DNA of 64,000 nucleotides from Antilocapra americana (lineage: Eukaryota > Chordata > Mammalia > Artiodactyla > Antilocapridae): positions 614,640 to 678,639 of the forward strand of contig ML664152.1 of NCBI GenBank assembly GCA_007570785.1. Direction: 5' to 3'. This document shows positions 11,957 to 23,898 of this stretch, one piece after another. Made by a program: the position numbers and the translations under genes. The notes below the pieces were generated by a model. That model ran no database searches. It saw nothing but the letters and a program-made list of their open reading frames with translations, and was not told where the DNA came from. Each line of letters opens with the position of its first letter. Positions within the stretch are counted from its first letter, which is position 1.

Positions 11957-12055
11957 GACCGCCCTGGTGGGCCAGCGGCCGAGATTTTACACTCTCAATG
12001 CAGGGGACCAAGGTCTGATCCCTGGTTAGGGAACCAGATCCTATATGCCACAAGC
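11957..12055 (+). mobile_element. tRNA-derived CHR-type SINE fragment
   Basis: The piece reads gccctggtgggccagcggcc and continues through tctcaatgcaggggacc to ggttagggaacc. This matches the head of cetartiodactyl tRNA-Glu-derived (CHR) SINEs. The usual long 3' body is missing; an A/T-rich stretch follows near 12,100. Confidence 0.6.
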
Positions 12056-12691
12056 ATGGCCCACCATGCTTGTATACATTCTATTACATTTACCTTACAT
12101 TTTTATAAAAAAAATTTTTTTTGAACACAGATTTAAAATGACAAAAAGCACTAATGAAAAACAGAACCCTAAACCCTTCCTCACCCCTACAAAGCAACCA
12201 CTTCTAACACATCTTAAACCACCCCCTTAGCCAACTCTCGTCTTTTCAGACACTATGCTCATCTTCATGCATCTCACGTCTGAAGGTACTGGACAAGCGC
12301 TTTACATCCTTTTACAGAAGACAAAAACTGAGCCCTCTGCCCTCTTCCCTTCTCTCTTCTCCCATCATCCCAATCTCCATGTCTTAGAATAACTGGCTAA
12401 ATCAAAAGCTATTTAGAAATATTTTTAAGCCATAATATTGTAATAAGTGTGCTTGAAACCTAAATGGTAAGCCAGAATGGTATATGAGGAGACTGTTAAC
12501 ACAGAGCCTTGGATAACTAATAACCCTTTAATAAGACAAAACTTGAGCTACATCTATATTCATTCTGTACTTGAGGTCTGGAAATCAAGTTTCTAACAAG
12601 TCTTGAAAGTGGCAAAGATCTCCTTTGAAGGTTGATGTTAATAAATGTTTGTCCCACTAAAAGGACTATAGGCCTTGAGACTGGATGTTTG
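12056..12691 (-). other. Intron 9, AT-rich stretch
   Basis: Unrecognised AT-rich intronic sequence between the SINE fragment and a BovB tail. Confidence 0.5.
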
Positions 12692-12982
12692 GTAGAGCAT
12701 ACACTTGAATACTCATTGGAAGGACTGATGCTGATTCTGAAGCTCCAATATTTTGGCTACCTGATTGCAAAGAACCAACTCATTGGAAAAGACCCTGATG
12801 CTGAGAAAGACTGAAGGCAGGAGGAGAAGAGGACAACAGAGGATGAGATGGTTGGATGGCATCACCGATTTGATAGACCTGAGTTTGAGCAAGCTCCGGG
12901 AGTTGGTGAGACAGGGAAGCCTGGCGTGCTGCAGTCCATGGGGTCACAAAGAGTTGGACATGACTGAGCAACTGAACTGAAC
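12692..12982 (+). mobile_element. BovB LINE 3' end
   Basis: The last 290 bp of a BovB (RTE-type) LINE, from cattggaaggactgatgctg to the typical end gactgagcaactgaactg. It is recognised by near identity with the ends of the longer BovB copies at 42.0, 49.3 and 57.5 kb in this window. Confidence 0.9.
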
Positions 12983-14270
12983 ATATTTTTAGAGAATCTC
13001 TTATAAAGAGTTGTGTCTGTTCAATTTTATAAAATACATTATCATAGGAGGATGAACTTGCCACCCACCTCTGATCACTAACTCTCTAACTGCAATCTCC
13101 TCGGCCTTTTTGTAACTAACCCAACTACAGTGGAACCACCTTACAAGCTAACAAAGTATCTGTAAGTATATGTCCTTGTAAGAAGTTTCCTCCAGAGAAA
13201 GAAATGAGTGGTTCTTATTTCTTTATAAAGCACAGCATGAGTGCGGGTTTCCAGCAGGTCTGTCCTAAAGCATCAGGTACCCAAGGTATTGTCCGGTACT
13301 GTTCACACTTCTACAGCCAAGCTCTGCTCTGTCTTCCGGTGGGGCAGTCCCTGCCTCTTTCACCAGCTTCATTCCCTGTGTGCACTGGCCAGCTTTCTCA
13401 GAAATGCTCCACTGGGTTGTCCAACCCAGTCAGTAGTATTTCCAAATAACTTGCCAGGCAGGTAAGCTCACGGTTTCACCAGCAGCTGACCAGCCGGCCC
13501 ACCTGGGGCCTCAGCCTCCTGGTTCCATCCAGGTTGCTCCTTGGCCCACAGCTTTAGGTCACCCTGGTCACTCTCCTGTCTAACCACCCACTCCTATGCG
13601 GAAGCACTTCCTCTGCTAACTTCCAGAGACAGTGCTTCAGAGCCAACTGTTTGAGCGCTACCTGTCTGAAAACAGTGCCCTGTCCTCACCTCTGTGACGA
13701 TCTGAGTGCTATGTCTGAAAACAGTGCCCCGTCCTCACTTCTGTGACTGTCTGAGTGCTGCCTGTCTGAAAACAGTGACCTGTCCTCATCGCTGTGGACT
13801 GCCCAGGAACAGACCCAAAGGTTGAAAATACAGCTCCGTGTCCTCCAGTGTCACACCAAGAACCCAGCCCTGGGCCGCTGGGCCTTCCCGGAGAGCCCAT
13901 TCTCCCTGAAAGCCACACCCACCTTCCAGTCTCTGGGCAGGTTTCTCAGTGTGGGCCCTTGAATCCTCACAGGTCCTTCACTCCAGCTCTGAAAATGGTC
14001 TGGCATCACTATTATGATGCAAAAGTCCCCTCTCTTCTCTAGAAGCCATCTTAGAGGGCAGCCTTCATGATCAAGTCTAATCTGCACTGTTCTTCCTACT
14101 TTCCATCTCTCAGTCTCCCCTACTAGTATCTTTTCCTTGATTTATGGAGCTATATCCTCACATCAGATCTCCAGGGATGTTAATACTAATATTTTTAAAA
14201 ACTTATTTTCGGCCTCTATCTTTCTTCCAGGCTGGTTTCTTTCCTCTTTCTCCCTCTCTTTCTCCCTCAG
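12983..14270 (-). other. Intron 9, middle part with a short tandem repeat
   Basis: Apart from the 50-bp tandem repeat at 13,652-13,798, nothing was recognised. Several short GC-rich ORFs overlap here on both strands without any sign of selection. Confidence 0.5.
13652..13798. repeat. Three-copy tandem repeat, about 50 bp per unit
   Basis: The word gtctgaaaacagtg begins at 13,664, 13,713 and 13,764, each time followed by cctgtcctcac or a close variant and preceded by tgagtgct. Spacings are 49 and 51 bp. Probably a local minisatellite in DIP2A intron 9. Confidence 0.85.
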
Positions 14271-15287
14271 TTCAGTTCAGTTGCTCAGTCATGTCCAACT
14301 CTTTGCAACCCCATGGACTGCAGCATGCCAGGCTTCTCTGTCTATCACCAACTCCCGGAGCCTGCTCAGACTCATGTCCATCAAATCGGTGATGTCATCC
14401 AACCTCTCATCCTCTGTCGTCCCCCTCTCCTCCCGCCTTCAATCTTGCCCACCATCAGGGTGTTTTCCAATGAGTCAGTTCTTTGCATCAAGTGGTCAAA
14501 GTATTGGAGCTTCAGCATCAGTCCTTCCAATGAACATTCAGGACTGATTTCCTTTAGGATTGACTGGCTGGATCTCCATGCAGTCCAAGGAACTCTCAAG
14601 AGTCTTCTCAAACACCACAGGTTTGAAAGCATCAGTTCTTGAGCACTCAGCTTTCTTTATGGTCCAACTCTCACATCCATACATGACTACTGGAAAAACC
14701 ATAGCTTTGACTAGATGGACCTTTGTTGGCAAAGTAATGCCTCTGCTTTTTAATATGCTATCTAGGTTGGTCATAGCTTTTCTTCCAAGGAGCAAGCATC
14801 TTTTAATTTCATGGCTGCAATCACCATCTGCATTAATTTTGGAGCCCAGAAAAATAAAGTCTCACTGTTATCCATTGTTTCCCCATCTATTTGCCATGAA
14901 GTGATGGGACTGGATGCTATGATCTTAGTTTTTTAAATGTTGAGTTTTAAGCCAACTTTTTCACTCTCCTCTTTCACTTTCAACAAGAGGCTCTTTAGTT
15001 TTTCATCACTTTCTGCCATAAGGGTGGTGTCATCTGCATATCTGAGGTTATTGATATTTCTCCCGGCAATCTTGATTCCAGCTTGTGCTTTATCCAGCCT
15101 GGCATTTCGCATGATTTACTCTGAATATAAGTTAAATGAGCAGGGTGACAATATAAAGCCTTGATGTACTCCTTTCCCAGTTTGGAACCAGTCATTATTC
15201 CATGTACAGGTCTAACTGTTGCTTCTTGACCTGCATACAGATTTCTCAGGAGGCAGTAAGGTGGTCTGGTATTCCCATCTCTTTTTC
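14271..15287 (-). mobile_element. BovB LINE, 5'-truncated, about 1.0 kb
   Basis: Reverse orientation. It starts at the BovB 3' end (agttcagttgctcagtcatg) and goes back into the reverse transcriptase region, where the complement of the YADD box is visible near 15,030-15,050 (gtgtcatctgcatatctgag). Reading frames are broken, so no functional protein. It is co-oriented with DIP2A inside intron 9. Confidence 0.92.
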
Positions 15288-16230
15288 CTGTGACCTTTCT
15301 CTCCCACCTCCCTTTAATTTTTCTGCCCATTTCTTGGCCCTTTGGTTCTTCTCTTTCACAAGCAAGTTTCTTTCCTTACACATCCCTGACTGCTGATTTA
15401 CACTGAAGACTGAGGTACCTGGAGAGCTGCCTGAAAGTCAGCATCAGCCTGTCCACTCACAGCTCCTCTGCTGGGGGTGCGGACCTCAGGCGCCCCTCCT
15501 CACAGGGGACGTCACTGCTGAGTAGGCTGGTTTTCACCACTCTGAACTCCCTGTTATACCTGGGCTCCTCACGTCTGGTTCAGTCTGCCGAGAGCAGTGC
15601 TGTGGGTAGAACTTCCCACGATGGCGGAAATGTTCCTTCTCAACATTCCCTCTCGATCAAATATACTAGCTGTCAGTCACAAGCAGTGACTGATCCCTGG
15701 AAACAGGATTCACACAACTCTTAGGTTAATTTGAACAGCGAATGTAGCTGCTGCCGACCGCGCTGGGCAGTGCAGGATGAGGAGATGCACAGTGGGGGTA
15801 AGGCCAACAGCCTCCTCCGGGTTCCATTATGGGCAGTGAGAGAGAGTACGCTTCCCGGCCACACAGAACAGAGGAGGAGATGCATATAAAACACCCAGAA
15901 TTTCAAAGTAACATCAACAATTCCTCACAAAATATGAGCTTTGGCAATGTAACATTAATACCTGACATTAATATTTTCATTAAAACCAACATACATGAAG
16001 TGGAACAGAAAAGAAGTTGAAGAATCAGAGACTGCAATGAGTAAGAATAAAAGGAACCATCATTTTATCTACATCAACACAAACTTTCTCAACATTGAGT
16101 ACTTTTCACTGCTGACTTAAACCCCTTGTGTTAATGCTGTGAGTCAAAACAACCGACAGAGCACTGATGTCAACAAGACAGATTTCTGGCCTCCGCTCTC
16201 TCTCAACAAAGGGTTCATTTGGTTACTTAC
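15288..16230 (-). other. Intron 9, right part
   Basis: Nothing recognised up to the exon 9 donor. Sequence is of mixed composition with no clear repeat. Confidence 0.5.
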
Positions 16231-16322
16231 TCTGTCTCCAGGTTTAAGTAGTGGTTCATTCTTATTAGTCAGTTTATTAAGCAGCGTATAAGCTAGTTTT
16301 AAACTTCGACTCCAAAGTTTGC
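16231..16322 (-). CDS. DIP2A: DIP2A exon 9 (about residues 361-391)
   Basis: Acceptor ttttattttag, donor GACAGA|gtaagt (strong); 92 bp, phase 1 in and phase 0 out. It begins GC AAA CTT TGG and encodes KLWSRSLKLAYTLLNKLTNK followed by NEPLLKPGDR. The leading GC completes a Gly codon whose first G is the last base of exon 8. That forces exon 8 to use a GC donor. Start of the first adenylate-forming domain. Confidence 0.94.
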
Positions 16323-16379
16323 CTAAAATAAAATAAAAATACTAACAATGTAAAATTTCAGAAACTAATAATTACCATT

Positions 16380-16830
16380 TTAATGTAGCAATAATACTCT
16401 ATTATATACCATTATTATTCTATTGTGAAAACGCAGATGTTAATAGTCACCAATTGATAGTTATTTTGCACAATGCTATAATGAACATCATAGTTTTCAC
16501 TTAAAAACAAGTTACAGATTTATTTTTCCTAACAGAAAAATAAAACATTTTATTATAAAAAAATTCAGAATACAGAAGAGCCAGCTGAAAAAAGCATTCT
16601 TTCTGTTACGCACGTATGTGTACACACACACATAATTTGCATAATTTTTAAAAAATGGGATCACATTGCCACTTCGCTCTTATTTCAGTCAACTGTGAAA
16701 TCACAGTGAATGCATTTCCATTCCACTGTGTCTCACGCATCCCCTTACACGAGTGGCACGCAGTTCACTTTACCTCTGCAACTATAATTCACCAGGTGGG
16801 GCCTGCCTTCATTTCTGCTCTTCACTCAAG
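16380..16830 (-). mobile_element. Possible old L1 3' UTR fragment
   Basis: Phrases such as aaaatgggatcacattg and gaatgcatttccattccact resemble the reverse complement of ancient mammalian L1 3' ends. Divergence is high and borders are guesses. Confidence 0.35.
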
Positions 16831-16897
16831 AGAACAGTCAGGGAGACGCTAGGTGACCTGGCAGCACCACGGCTGCCGGAGAGGTACGTCCTGACCT

Positions 16898-17028
16898 CTC
16901 ACACACATACACTACAACACCCCCCACACACATGTCACACATACACACACTCTCACAGACACCACACAATCACACACATCCACAGACACCACCCACACTC
17001 AGACACCATCCACACACTCCCTCCAGCA
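16898..17028. repeat. Degenerate (CA)n-rich microsatellite
   Basis: A run of interrupted CA and CACA-C blocks (cacacacatacac, catacacacactctcacag, accacacaatcacacaca). Intron 8. Confidence 0.85.
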
Positions 17029-17341
17029 GGTGGCAAGTCTCTATGTGGACGGGAGAACAGCAATGCTCGAGCCCAGGAGCGGAAGAGGAAGCCAGCCGTG
17101 CAGCTGTGAGCAGCCAGGACACATGGCCGGCGACACTTGTAGCACAAGCTGCTGACAAGTACAGATATCCAGAACAAAAAAATGCTACAAACAGCCCTGT
17201 GTAAAAGCGTGCAGAGGACTCAACAGCATTTAACAGAGAGAAAACCTAAAGGATGAAAACAGGAAAAGACAGCAACGTACCAGCCATCATCAGATTAGCA
17301 CCACAATGACTATCACTGTGTTCTCAAGAGATTAGCTCAAT
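17029..17341 (-). other. Intron 8 sequence between microsatellite and L1
   Basis: No feature recognised. Confidence 0.5.
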
Positions 17342-19383
17342 ACTGTTTGCAGATGACATGATCCTCTACATAGAAAACCCTAAAGACTCTATCAGAAAAT
17401 TACTAGAGCTAATCAGTGAATACAGTAAAGTTGCAGGATATAAAATCAACACACAGAAATCCCTTGCATTCCTAAACACTAACAATGAGAAAACAAAAAG
17501 AGAAATTTAGGAAACAATTCCATTCACCATCAAAACAAAAAGAATAAAATACTTAGGAGTATATCTACCTAAAGAAAAAAAAGACCTATATATAGAACAC
17601 TATAAAGCACTGATGAAAGAAATCAAAGAGGACACAAACAGATGGAGAAATATACCGTGTTCATGGACTGGAAGAATCAATATAGTGAAAATGACTATAC
17701 TACCCAGAGCAATCTATAGATTCAATGAAATTCCTATCAAGCTACCAATGGTATTTTTCAGAGAATTAGAACAAATAATTTCACAATTTGTATGGAAATA
17801 CAAAAAACCTCGAATAGCCAAAGCAATCTTGAGAAAGAAGGATGGAACTGGAGGAATCAACCTACCTGACTTTAGGCTATACTACAAAGCCACAGTCATC
17901 AAGACAGTATGGTACTGGCACAAAGACAGAAATATAGATCAATGGAACAAAACAGAAAGCCCAGAGATAAATCCACACATCTATGGACACCTTATCTTTG
18001 ACAAAGGAGGCAAGAAAGTACAATGGAGAAAAGACAATCTCTTTAACAAGTGGTGCTGGGAAAACTGGACAGCCACTTGTAAAAGAATGAAACTAGAACA
18101 CTTCCTAACACCATACACAAAAATAAACCCAAAATGGATCAAAGATCTAAACACAAGACCAGAAACTATAAAACTCCTAGAGGAAAACATAGGCAAAACT
18201 CCGACATAAACCAAAGCAGGATCCTCTATGACCCACCTCCCAGAATATTGGAAATAAAAGCAAGAATAAACAAATGGGACCGAATTAAAATGAAAAGCTT
18301 CTGCACAACAAAGGACACTAAAAGCAAGGTGAAAAGGCAGCCTTCAGAATAGGAGAAAATAACAGCAAATGAAGCAATGGATAAACAATTAATCTCAAAA
18401 ATATACAAGCAACTCCTGCAGCTCCATTCTAGAAAAATAAATGACCCAATCAAAAAGTGGGCCAAAGAACTAAACAGACATTTCTCCAAAGAAGACATAA
18501 AAATGGCTAACAAACACATGAAAAGATGCTCAACATCACTCATTATCAGAGAAATGCAAATCAAAACCACAATGAGGTACCATCTCTCGCTGGTCAGAAT
18601 GGCTGCCATCCAAAAGTCTACAAGCAATAAATGCTGGGGAGGATGTGGAGAAAAGGGAAGCCTCTTACACTGTTGGTGGGAACGTAAACTAGTACAGCCA
18701 CTATGGAGAACAGTATGGAGACTCCTTAAAAAACTGCAAATAGAACTGCCATATGACCCAGCAATCCCACTACTGGGCATACACACTGAGGAAACCAGAA
18801 TTGAAAGAGACACGTGTACCCCAATGTTCATTGCCACATTGTTTACAATAGCCAGGACATGGAAGCAACCCTAGATGTCCATCAACAGACGAATGGATAA
18901 GAAAGCTGTGGTACATATACACAATGGAATATTACTCAGCCATTAAAAAGAATTCATTTGAATCAGTTCTACTGAGGTGGATGAAACTGGAGCCTATTAT
19001 ACAGAGTGAAGTAAGCCAGAAGGAAAAACAACAATACAGTATACTAACACATATATATGGAATTTATAAAGATGGTAACAAGAACCCTGTAGGCAAGACA
19101 GCAAAAGAAACGCAGATGTATAGAACAGTCTTTTGGACTCTATGGGAGAGGGCAAGGGTGGGATGATATGGAAGAACGGCAATGAAACATGTTAATTATC
19201 ATATGTGAAATCAATCGCCAGACCAGGTTTGATGCTCAGGGCTGGTGCACCGGGATGACCCAGAGAGAGGGAATTGGGAGGGAGGTGGGAGGGGGGTTCT
19301 GGAAGGGGAACATATGTATACCCATGGCAGACTCATGTCAATGTATGGCAAAACCAACATGATAATGTAAAGAAAAATAAAAG
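17342..19383 (+). mobile_element. L1 LINE (ruminant L1 type), 5'-truncated, about 2.0 kb
   Basis: The copy begins abruptly at the reverse transcriptase FADD box (ctgtttgcagatgacatg) and runs to the L1 3' UTR and an A-rich end near 19,380. It matches the L1 at the left window edge through its whole length. It is antisense to DIP2A in intron 8. The 5' truncation is typical of target-primed reverse transcription. I could not find a convincing target-site duplication. Confidence 0.93.
17349..18874 (+). pseudogene. L1 ORF2 C-terminal remnant
   Basis: The frame opens with [12 protein letters not shown], meets an in-frame TAG near 17,508 where the related copies have a sense codon, and is open again 17,613-18,209 (198 codons). 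A small deletion near 18,200 shifts the frame. Further pieces are readable at 18,134-18,352 and 18,377-18,874. Only a few lesions separate the pieces, so this copy is younger than the many L1M fragments nearby. Confidence 0.85.
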
Positions 19384-19479
19384 TAATGCTGCCAACGGCA
19401 GGGAAAGGGACTCACACACCAGGTAGGTGAGGGCAAACTGGAAACATCTGGAATCACCTGACAAAGGTAAAGACGTCAT

Positions 19480-19760
19480 TATTCTAGACCCAGCTAGCGC
19501 TTCCTCTCCTAATATTAATACATGCTCTATAAGAATGCATGCTTGTGTACCAGGCAGCGCTGACTATAACAATCAAGATGGAAATCACCCAATATCTACC
19601 AAGAGTATTATGGATACATATATTCTGAAATAGTATTCATTCCTCAATGGAAATGAATGAGCCACAACAATATGGAAGACTCTTAATGCATATGGTAAGA
19701 GGCTCCACCGCCAAGCAGGAATGGGCAGTGATGACAGACCAGCACTCCCCCAAAATGATT
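19480..19760 (+). mobile_element. Possible old L1 3' end fragment
   Basis: Phrases such as atgaatgagccacaacaata and ggatacatatattctgaaat suggest the tail-end region of an ancient L1, heavily decayed. Borders uncertain. Confidence 0.35.
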
Positions 19761-20059
19761 TTAAAGCTGCATAAAATGCAAGACTGTCTGCTGGGGGAGT
19801 TGACTCCAGGGAAACCCCTGGGGAGGGGAACTGATCTTCCAAGCTGTTCTTGCAAAAACGGGGGTGTTTGGGGTCCTGCTGCCCATAGGACATCAGCGCC
19901 TCATGGTCTTATGCCCATCATTTTCTGCTGCTGCGGCATGGAGACCAGGGCCCCAAGAAGAGTCTACTGAATCCCAGGGCCGTGTGTGCAGGTGGAAGCC
20001 TCGGAGAAGCCATTCAGAGCCCTTGAGTTGCTAGGTAAGACAAAGGCTGTGGGTGGGGT

Positions 20060-20522
20060 CTGTATTGTCAAGGCCACGGTGTTTCCAGTGGTCGTGTACG
20101 GACGTGAGAGTTGGAACCATAACGAAGGATGAGTGCCAAAGAATTGATGCTTTTGAACTGTGGTGTTGGAGATGAGTCTTGAGAGTGCCTTGGACTGCGA
20201 GGAGATCAAACCAGTCAATCCTAGAGGAAATCAGTCCTGAATGTTCATTGGAAGGACTGATGCTGAAGCTGAAGCTGAAGCTCCAAAACTTTGGGCACTT
20301 GATGCAAACAGCCCACTCGCTGGAAAAGACCTTGATGATGGGAAAGACTGAGGGCAGGAGGAAAAGTGTATGACAGAGGACGAGATGACTGGATGGTATC
20401 ACCAACTCAATGGACATGAGTCTGAGCAAGCTCTGGGAGATGGTGAAGGACAGGGAGGCCTGATGTGCTGCAGGCCATCAGGTCACAAGGAGTCAGGCAC
20501 AACACAGGGACAGCACAACAGT
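20060..20522 (+). mobile_element. BovB LINE 3' end, about 460 bp
   Basis: Starts near tgtcaaggccacggtgtttc and ends at the diverged BovB terminus near 20,520. It contains a small tandem gctgaa expansion (gctgaagctgaagctgaagc, near 20,262). Older than the 48-kb copy by visible divergence. Confidence 0.85.
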
Positions 20523-20529
20523 AACTCAT

Positions 20530-22440
20530 CAAACTAGCAGAGGACAGAGAAGTCACATGATCATCTTGATGAAGCAGAAAAAGCCAATGCACGGCAAAAA
20601 GCTTTTAGCAAATTAGGAACGGAAGTGAACTTCATTAACCTGATGAAGAATTTCTACCATAAAACAAGCAAAAAAACTACAGTAAACATCTACTTCAAGA
20701 CCAAGTGCTGTCCATCTAAGACAGGGAAGGGCTCACACTGTACTGGTGGCTCCAGCCAAGGTGAGGCAAGGACAGAAGCACGAGGAAGGCCAGGACAACA
20801 CATCACTGCCCATAGGTACTTGATTATGAACAGGATGCTCAGGACAACTCACTAAGAGATCAAAAAGAACTAACACATCACTTTAGCAAGATCACTAGAT
20901 AAAAAGTCACCATTTAAAAAAGCAATTGCAGGCAACAAGGCATAGAAAAGACTTAATCATTCCAATTCAACAGGAATAAATTTAACAAAAGAAGTTCAAG
21001 ATTCCTGGACTCCAAAGTATAAACCTTCACTGAGAGAAACTAAAGCAGATCTTGAAAGGGGAACATTCCAGGATTGTGAACTGGAGGATTCCAAAACCAC
21101 ACGACACTGATGGGTTCAATGCAGTGTCAGTCACTATCCTGGAGGATTTTTTCTGGAATGGATGCAGCGATTCTAAAGTTTACTTGGAAATGCAAAGAGC
21201 CAAGAAGAGTCAAGAAAATCCTGAGATTAGATCGCAGAGCAGAATGACTGCCATCTGACACTGACTTACAGCTCTAGTGACTCAGGAAGCCAGGATGAAC
21301 GGCAGACGGTGAGACAGAACAGACCCACAAGCACATCTTTCACCTGGTGAAAAGCCGTTGGACTGCAAAGCCATCCCTGGGGGAAGCACTGCTTGTCACC
21401 AATGATCGTGGATCAATTACATTCAGAGGAGAGAAAATGAGTCCAAGTTCACCCCACATAAAACAAAACTGCAAGCAGATTGTAGCACTAAGTGTGAAAA
21501 GTAAAAGGCATCTCCAGATGAGAAGGCAGGAGAAAACCTGTGTGACCTACAGTTCGGCAAAGGTTTCCAACACTGGACAGAAAGCACAGAGGAGGGGCAA
21601 AATAGATAAATTAGACCACATTAGGCTAAGGCCTCTTATTTATCTACAGTCACCGTGAAAAGTGTTAAGAGGCAGTACAAAGGATGGAAGAGTTCATTTG
21701 CAAAACATGTACTGGAGGAAAGGCGCATGACTGAGACATAAAAAGCATCAGCAAACGGACAGAAATGAGCTGAAGATCTGGGTGCTTCCTGGAGGAGAAC
21801 TCACACAGCGTGCAAGCATGTGAGCAGTGCCCTCAGCACCAGGAAGCCAGAGCCAGCACTGCACTGGGCACCCTGACGCACACTTCCCAGGGAGGAGAGA
21901 CGAGACAGGGTCCAGCACTGGGCACCCTGACGCACACTCCCCAGGAAGGAGAGAGGAGACAGGGTCCAACACTGGGGGTCTGCCTCCAAGGTTGGGGAGT
22001 AGAAACTGCCCAGAAGCTAACCCCATACCCACGGCAGCACAGATGCCTACACATGTCCACCGAAGACACATAGAGAATGATCACAATAGCACAACACGCA
22101 GCAGCCCCACCGTGGACACGACTCAGATGTCCACCTACCGTGCAGTGTGGACATCAGCAAATGGATGAAACGATATCCGTGGACAAGGATGAACTGATCA
22201 CACAGTGCATGGGTGAGTCTCAGACAGCGCCAAGTGCGACACAGCCCAGGCACATGGGACTTGCTCACACCAGTGGTCAACAGGGCACTAAGCCCTGGCT
22301 GAGGGCGATGCTGGCCCGGGGACCAGGAGCACCTCAGGGCCAAGTGTTCCATGAAAACACACTGAGCCCAAAGTACGTGATTTGTGCTACATAAAAACAA
22401 AAATGAAACCAAAAAATGCCAAACAAAGAAAATAAACACT
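20530..22440 (+). mobile_element. Ancient L1 (L1M-type) ORF2 to 3' region, fragmented
   Basis: Decayed ORF2 phrases occur in L1 order: dnagaaaaagccaatg-like and aaattaggaacggaagtgaa near 20,570-20,630, then tcaatgcagtgtcagtcact near 21,117, then a tail-like region near 22,100-22,200. No frame survives. A 54-bp tandem repeat lies inside or beside it at 21,862. Family name is from memory of L1M consensus wording. Confidence 0.6.
21862..21985. repeat. 54-bp tandem repeat, two full copies and a partial third
   Basis: The word cactgggcaccctgacgcac starts at 21,862 and 21,916, and cactgggg at 21,970, giving an exact 54-bp period. Each unit also holds ggagagacgagacagggtcc or its variant. Because 54 is divisible by 3, the repeat is also open in several frames, but no gene is indicated. 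Confidence 0.9.
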
Positions 22441-22665
22441 GCTGGATGCCATTGTTACAAAGTTCAAAATGAAACAAAACTGAACTCCACTGGTCAGAAA
22501 GGCACACCCAGAGGTGGAGTACGGGGGTGGTCCCCGCTAGTGGGAAGGGGAGCGGGTGGGATGGAGACGCAAGGCTGCTCCCCCGACCGGCTGTGGCAGC
22601 TCGTCAGGCATCTGTTCCCCTGCCCCTGAGCTCATGTCTGTGCGGCCCCTCGGCCTCCTGCTGAC

Positions 22666-22671
22666 ACTTGC
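22666..22671 (-). other. DIP2A: Non-canonical GC splice donor of DIP2A intron 8
   Basis: Exon 8 ends TATG and the intron begins gcaagt on the minus strand, which is the consensus for GC-AG introns. The nearest GT (22,667-22,666, inside this motif) would add four bases, shift the frame and give a stop 15 codons into exon 9. The GC site joins Gly as G|GC and keeps the conserved reading TYGKLWSRS. Confidence 0.87.
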
Positions 22672-22866
22672 CATAAGTGAGGGTGTAGACAGCCTTCCCG
22701 GCAGTATCCAGGGCGGTCAGGCACGGGGCTTTGGGCTGCGTGGTGCCCCACTGCTGCAAGGCGGCCAGCAGCGAGGGCGGCCAGGAGCCCTCGGCCAGGG
22801 GCTCCCCGCGCAGCACTGCCATCTGGCTGCCCTCAGGCTTCGGCTGGTTCGGGTCTGGCTGCTGCA
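22672..22866 (-). CDS. DIP2A: DIP2A exon 8 (about residues 296-360)
   Basis: Acceptor ttttgcttgcag, donor TATG|gcaagt (GC type); 195 bp, phase 1 at both ends. It encodes VQQPDPNQPKPEGSQMAVLR and later APCLTALDTAGKAVYTLTY. This is the link from the N-terminal region into the first adenylate-forming domain. It is GC-rich compared with its surroundings. Confidence 0.95.
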
Positions 22867-23898
22867 CTGCAAGCAAAATACACATGTGAAGACCAGCATT
22901 TCTAGAACCAGGCACATACTCTGCGATTAGGCCTCATGTTTATCATTCTTCTTCAAAAGCACCAACTCTAAAAACGCTACCATCATTTCTTTAGATTTCC
23001 TTATCATTGTAATAGTCACAGACCAGCTGACCAAGGATAGAGAGAAATCAGGAGAGTCACAAGGACCCCAGGCTTTCACCTGAAGCCACCTGAGAAGCAG
23101 GTGTCCCCACTTACGAAGGATGAGAACAGAATAACCACTTCCGTTTGGGCTCAAACCATGTTGGAAGGAAAAAATAAAGTAAAATATATTATATTTTCAG
23201 GGATATGTAACCAAGATTTGCCCAAATGTAAGAAAGACTTCCTAAAAGACATTCATGGAATTGAACTCTGAATCTGAGAGGCGTGATGTGATCACACAGA
23301 CAAGCCCTAACAGCCACACTAACCCCCAGGTAGGAGGAGACACCAGAGTTGGCCTCAGGGGTGACAGCACAGCAGTGGTGCTGAAGCCAAGGGCTGGGGC
23401 CAGGTGCCCTGAGGCTGCGACACATCACACGTTGGTGTCTTATATGGGGCTTGACTTCTCCGTTCCTACAGATTTATATTTCTTAGTAAGTCTACGCTCT
23501 TCTTTTCTAAATATACATATATATGTTAAATTCATAAACGAGAGACAGAAATTCTGAAAAAGAGTCCAAACTTTGCTGAAAACACAATGCTTTAAAACCA
23601 AGACAAGTAGTTCAGACTTCAAGTTTAAATAAAAACTTAAATCATGGCAGTAAACTGAAGTCTTAGCTGTATTCCTACAGAGTCCTACCACTAGGCAAGG
23701 CACAGAGACGCCATCTCCTAACTACAACTTGTGCGCACAGTGCCTGGGGTCATGTGTGATGGGGAGGTCACTCCACACACATGACCAGAGCCTGCACACT
23801 GCGCTTTTCTACATCTTCTGCAGCGGCGATAACCACATCATCACACCCGGCAGTCTCCCTGCTCGCACAAACTGGAGGGTCAGAGTCAGAACGCTCAC
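22867..23898 (-). other. Intron 7
   Basis: Donor GAAG|gtgagc, acceptor ttgcag. No repeat or RNA gene recognised. Confidence 0.65.

Noticed and set aside
22666..22671. Ordinary GT donor for exon 8 four bases further on
   Set aside because: It shifts the frame and gives a stop in exon 9; the GC donor keeps the frame and the conserved residues.
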